DNA of 64,000 nucleotides from Rhexocercosporidium sp. MPI-PUGE-AT-0058 (Eukaryota; Ascomycota; Leotiomycetes; Helotiales). This document shows, in pieces, positions 60,753 to 64,000 of this stretch (its first letter is position 1; each line of letters opens with the position of its first letter). A program made the translations under genes and the position numbers. Below the pieces are notes generated by a model, which did no database searches, was not told where the DNA came from, and saw only the letters and a list, made by a program, of their open reading frames with translations. Location of the stretch: assembly GCA_020746875.1 (NCBI GenBank), contig JAGTJL010000006.1:1488001-1552000 (forward strand), written 5' to 3'.

Positions 60753-61078
60753 CCCTCACCTCCTTTCACACTTCTGTCCCTTCTCCTTCCAAAGAAAAAC
60801 CAGATATCCCTATGAATGCTCCCACGACCATCTATTACAAGAAAGACATTAGACCAGGGTGGGTTACAAGTAAGTAAGCCACCTAGAGAACCGGTTGATC
60901 ATGCACAAAACGCGGCCAGCTCGTTCACACATGAGATGCTGTTGCTGTTGTAAGGGACAGTGGATGTCGTGTGGGATGATTGAAATCAAATATGCTCGCT
61001 CAAATGCCGGGAAATGTGGTTGCCCAAATGGGAAGCACCACGGAGAAACGAAATCGTCGTTAGTGATACTCATAAGAT

Positions 61079-63399
61079 CTAGGCACCCGATCGCATGCCC
61101 CATTGAGGCTTAAGGGTGGTCGCTAGATCGTCCTTGGTGAAGACCACATCCTTTTGAATTCGGCTGATGCGGTATGCTCCACCGCGAATGGCGCTGAGTT
61201 GTGTTGTGGAGATTCCGCTACGGTTGCTTCGAATGCTACCCGCATCACTCATATTCTCAGGGTCTCTGAACTTCCTCGGGGCCGCAAAGTCCAAGGATGT
61301 AAATGTACCAGACTTCCTAAGCAAATGTCTAGTAATATGTTAGTACGTCTTCAGCTACATGGTCGAACATAACTTACGGGCTTGGGATTGGTGCAAGTTC
61401 ATCGAACGCGCTCACCACAGGAGCGAACGCTGGTACCATTGGCGAGTATGGACGTCTCTCACCAAGTGGACTCTCAGATCGACCAGCCACGCGGTCTCGA
61501 TAAGTCGATGGAGGTGCAAACTCGAGAGCACCCATCAGAGCGAACGAGTCATCCTTGAGCTTGGAAGGAGTGGGCATAGTGTGCAGAGGAGCTGGTGGTG
61601 GAAGAGGTCGCTTGGGTGCACCTGGGGGACCCATACGTCCAGACGCCGAGGAGTATGCTCTTGGTCCCGGAGGAGGTCCACGCATTCCACCAGCACTCAT
61701 TGCTCCCATCGAGCCTTGTCGTCCCCGAGGTTGACCTTGTCCTTGGAATCTTGGAGGTCCACGTGGAGGTGGTGTCATGGCCCGTCGAGTGACAGGTTCA
61801 GCATATGGCATAACGAACGAGTTAGAGTCTGGGTCATAGTATGCGGCATCACCAAGGTAGTTCTCATCGTAGTCTTCGTAGTACTGTCCCTGTGGTGCAG
61901 GCTTAGAATCATCAAAGTACTCCTTGTAGAATGAACGGATTCTGTTGGCTCGGATCTCGGGATCATCCGACTCGGTAACAGCGTTGGGAGGTAGTGGTCG
62001 GAAACCCATTGACAAGCGCTTTGCATCAAATCCAGGAGCACCTAGTCCAGCCTGAGCAAACTGCTCGGGAGGAACATCCATAGAGTATCTTTGACCCCGC
62101 ATGGCCTCGGTATTGCCACGGCCAGGAGAGGGTGGTGTGACTTGAAACCCATCACCGTATTGACTAGCATTTTCAACAACGGCACTTTGCGCCTGTGGCT
62201 GAGCTGGCATAGAGTCTTTGCGGGCAGGTCGGGGATTAGCAGGAAGCGTGTTGAGAGGAGCTGCAAGAGGTTTGCGAGCCGTGCTCTCAAGATCTTGAGG
62301 AGCTGGGGCAGATGATGGATCACGAGCATCGATCATCATCCCGAGATAGTTGTTGCTCTTCCCGAGACCAGATGGGTCAGTGTTGCTGGGATAGGATTCA
62401 CGATTGTCTGGAACAACCGACCCTGCTAGACCCTGGCTTTGACCAGGATGTGGGCTAGCTGGCAAACCCTTTCGTTGTACCTCAGCTAGCGGAGAAGCAA
62501 CATGGGCTTGAGCTGGCTCTGCAGGGTAAGGTGGAGGTGCAAAGGAGTTGCTGGAGCGATTATCGATAGGGCTCATCGATGTATTACTCTGCGGCAAAGA
62601 GTTCTGGCGTTGAGGGAAGGCTGTAGATGGTGGAGTGCTTCGTGGCATCTGTCCAGCGTTGGAAAGTAGTTCAGATGTTCCAAGTTCTTGGAGTCTTGAA
62701 GGAGCAGCACTTGAGCCAGTGTAGATGGAGGAACCTTGCTTCGACTGTGATCGCATCGAAACGCCATCGCCAGGGTAGTATTCTTTCACAGGTCGATAAG
62801 GATCTTCTTGCTCGTGAATGGTTCTCGACAGCGAATGAAGCGACTCTCGAGAGTTGTGTAGCTCCGGTGGTAGGAGGTAGGGGCTTTGCATTCCCATGTC
62901 CATCGACATCTGTCGTCCGCTTCTGCCTGGCTTCTCATCTCCAAAGTCCATCCCAGCTGGTGGCCCTCTCTTAGGTCTTCCTGGTTGTGGCACATTTCCC
63001 AACCCAAAATCCATAGACGCATGTCGGTCATTGGCGTCCTCCTCTCTCTGCTTCCGGACATGTCGACGATGAAGAATTGCAAAACATATCAAGGCACCGA
63101 CCACTGGGATGCTACAGAAATAGTCAGATGGCACCACTCACTGAGAATACCAGTGCAGAGACTTACACGATACCGAGAATAATAGGCAATGTAAAGGTGG
63201 CACTGCTGACTGGTTTTTCGCAAGCATTCGCTCCACAGCTGCCACTTGCAGCCGATGAACTTGTTGTGTCGGCACGCGGCTCCACGACTCGATCAGGGAC
63301 AGCAATGTTCACCACAGCTTCCATTCTGCCAATTACTTCGGGGTGAACTGGAACCCGGGGGCCCAGTCTAGGAATATTCGATAGGTGATGATTATCCAT
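61079..63399 (-). CDS. SKG6/AXL2-type single-pass membrane protein
   Basis: Function unknown; the membrane segment resembles the SKG6/AXL2 transmembrane helix family, whose yeast members act in polarised growth and the cell wall. Exons in reading order: 63399-63167, 63111-61378, 61328-61079; phases agree and give 738 residues. A short ectodomain (MDNHHLSNIPRLG to GSCGANACEKP, with two cysteines) lacks a signal peptide. The helix spans about residues 68-92 (FTLPIILGIV, IPVVGALICFAIL) and ends in the basic anchor HRRHVRKQREEDANDRH. The long Pro/Ser/Gln-rich cytoplasmic tail contains MDFG repeats and conserved patches: ANRIRSFYKEYFDDSKP, YYEDYDENYLGDAAYYDPD and FVMPYAEPVTRRAMTPPP. After the last intron it reads RKSGTFTSLDFAAPRKFRD and ends GMRSGA. 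The last intron has a CTAAC branch site near its acceptor. Confidence 0.88.
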
Positions 63400-64000
63400 G
63401 GCGAATAAAACAGTCGGCGAAGTCGCCAACGGATAGAGAAATGAAGGCGAACGAAGCAAGTTCGAAATGGAAGTGGAATGAGGTTCGGAGGATCGAAGAT
63501 CGCGAAGGAAGGGGCGACCGTTTCGAATGTCGTTCGTGGTAAAAAGCAATTAGTATCTCGGCTGGATGGGGTTGATGAACTCTTGTTTCGTGAATATGGC
63601 GAAGGTGATATTGAAACGACTTCAAACCATAGGTAGACGGCTGGCAAATGCAAACAACACAACACCTCGACGCGGCGATGGAAGATCAGATCAAATACTC
63701 GAAGGAGCGACTAAGGTGAGAACATGAGTAGGGAGCGGACAGGTCAAAGACCAAAAGGAGTGGATGGCCCGACTGGCAGGCTCTGGGAGGAATTGTCTGT
63801 CTGTCTGTCGAGGGAGGTGAGGAGGTGAGGTTGATGAAGCTGCTGCAAGAGAAGAGGGAGGAGAAGAAGACGGCGACGAAGAAAGGGACCGATCAATCAG
63901 ACGAACGGGCGCTGGGCGTGGGCGTGGGCGTGGGCTTGGACTGGCGAGCGAGAGGACTGGCTGGCAGCGGCCAGGCTCTGCTCGACCTGGGCCGGTGGGT
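63400..64000. other. Upstream region of the SKG6-like gene
   Basis: Probable promoter and leader; minus-strand frames here (63333-63665) are Ser/Phe-rich and unrecognised. Contains TCTG units at about 63795-63809 and three TGGGCG units at 63913-63930. The window ends without another gene. Confidence 0.55.

Larger units (their letters stand above)
56803..61078. other. Gene-poor region
   Basis: About 4.3 kb between the Mid2-like start and the 3' end of the SKG6-like gene. Overlapping minus frames at 56875-57862 are Ser/Pro/His-rich and low-complexity, more like a purine/pyrimidine-skewed leader than genes. Tracts include C12 at 60268-60279 and (CT)9 at 60735-60752. No RNA gene identified. Confidence 0.55.

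Noticed and set aside
61359..61934. 191-codon plus-strand Trp/Arg/Ser-rich frame
   Set aside because: Antisense to the SKG6-like gene exon 2.
63913..63930. TGGGCG repeats as a telomere
   Set aside because: Only three units, unlike TTAGGG, in the promoter region of a normal gene.
1..64000. CRISPR arrays, intact transposons, rRNA
   Set aside because: No regularly spaced direct repeats, no transposase or reverse transcriptase motifs, and no rRNA sequence were seen; the genome is eukaryotic.

Overview
The window is nuclear DNA from a filamentous ascomycete (Pezizomycotina). Genes are split by short GT-AG introns, mostly 46-140 nt, often with CTAAC-type branch sites. The gene set is typical of that group: a Ste2-type pheromone receptor, indoleamine 2,3-dioxygenase, ESCRT-I Vps23, a Pof3/Dia2-type F-box protein, a fungal L-rhamnose pathway, a Zn2Cys6 regulator, a CYP52-like P450, an MFS transporter and a GH18 chitinase. 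The order or genus cannot be fixed from sequence alone.

Layout. 1-2.5 kb has no gene I can support. 2.5-15.6 kb is an accessory-looking block: an aldo-keto reductase (+), a UROD/MetE-like gene with no recognisable N-terminus (-), an F-box protein (+), a secreted type-B carboxylesterase (+), and a PhoD-like phosphatase that is a pseudogene with several independent lesions (+). 16.8-27.3 kb is a dense conserved block: STE2-type receptor (+), a disordered protein with four basophilic-kinase-like sites (+), VPS23 (-), IDO (+) and Pof3/Dia2-like TPR/F-box/LRR protein (+). 27.5-35.6 kb holds a partial L-rhamnose catabolic cluster: L-rhamnose dehydrogenase (-) and L-rhamnonate dehydratase (-), with a Zn2Cys6 regulator (+) divergent from the dehydratase.

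35.6-45.2 kb is almost empty; its only convincing gene is one for an 84-residue Cys/His-rich small protein near 40.9 kb. 45.2-50.1 kb holds a divergent P450 (-) / MFS (+) pair. 50.3-52.6 kb encodes a GH18 chitinase with an N-terminal Ser/Thr-rich region (-). A second sparse stretch, 52.6-61 kb, contains only a Mid2/Wsc-like single-pass surface protein (-). The window ends with a SKG6/AXL2-type single-pass membrane protein (-).

Functional links. The dehydrogenase and dehydratase are steps 1 and 3 of the non-phosphorylated fungal rhamnose pathway, and the adjacent regulator is a natural candidate for their control; the lactonase and aldolase steps are not in the window. Chitinase, Mid2-like and SKG6-like genes all concern the cell surface, but I see no evidence that they form a unit. 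I found no CRISPR array, intact transposon, rRNA or convincing tRNA, and no clearly new multi-gene system. The best leads are the PhoD pseudogene, the inverted chitinase architecture, the isolated small-protein gene and the rhamnose regulator.
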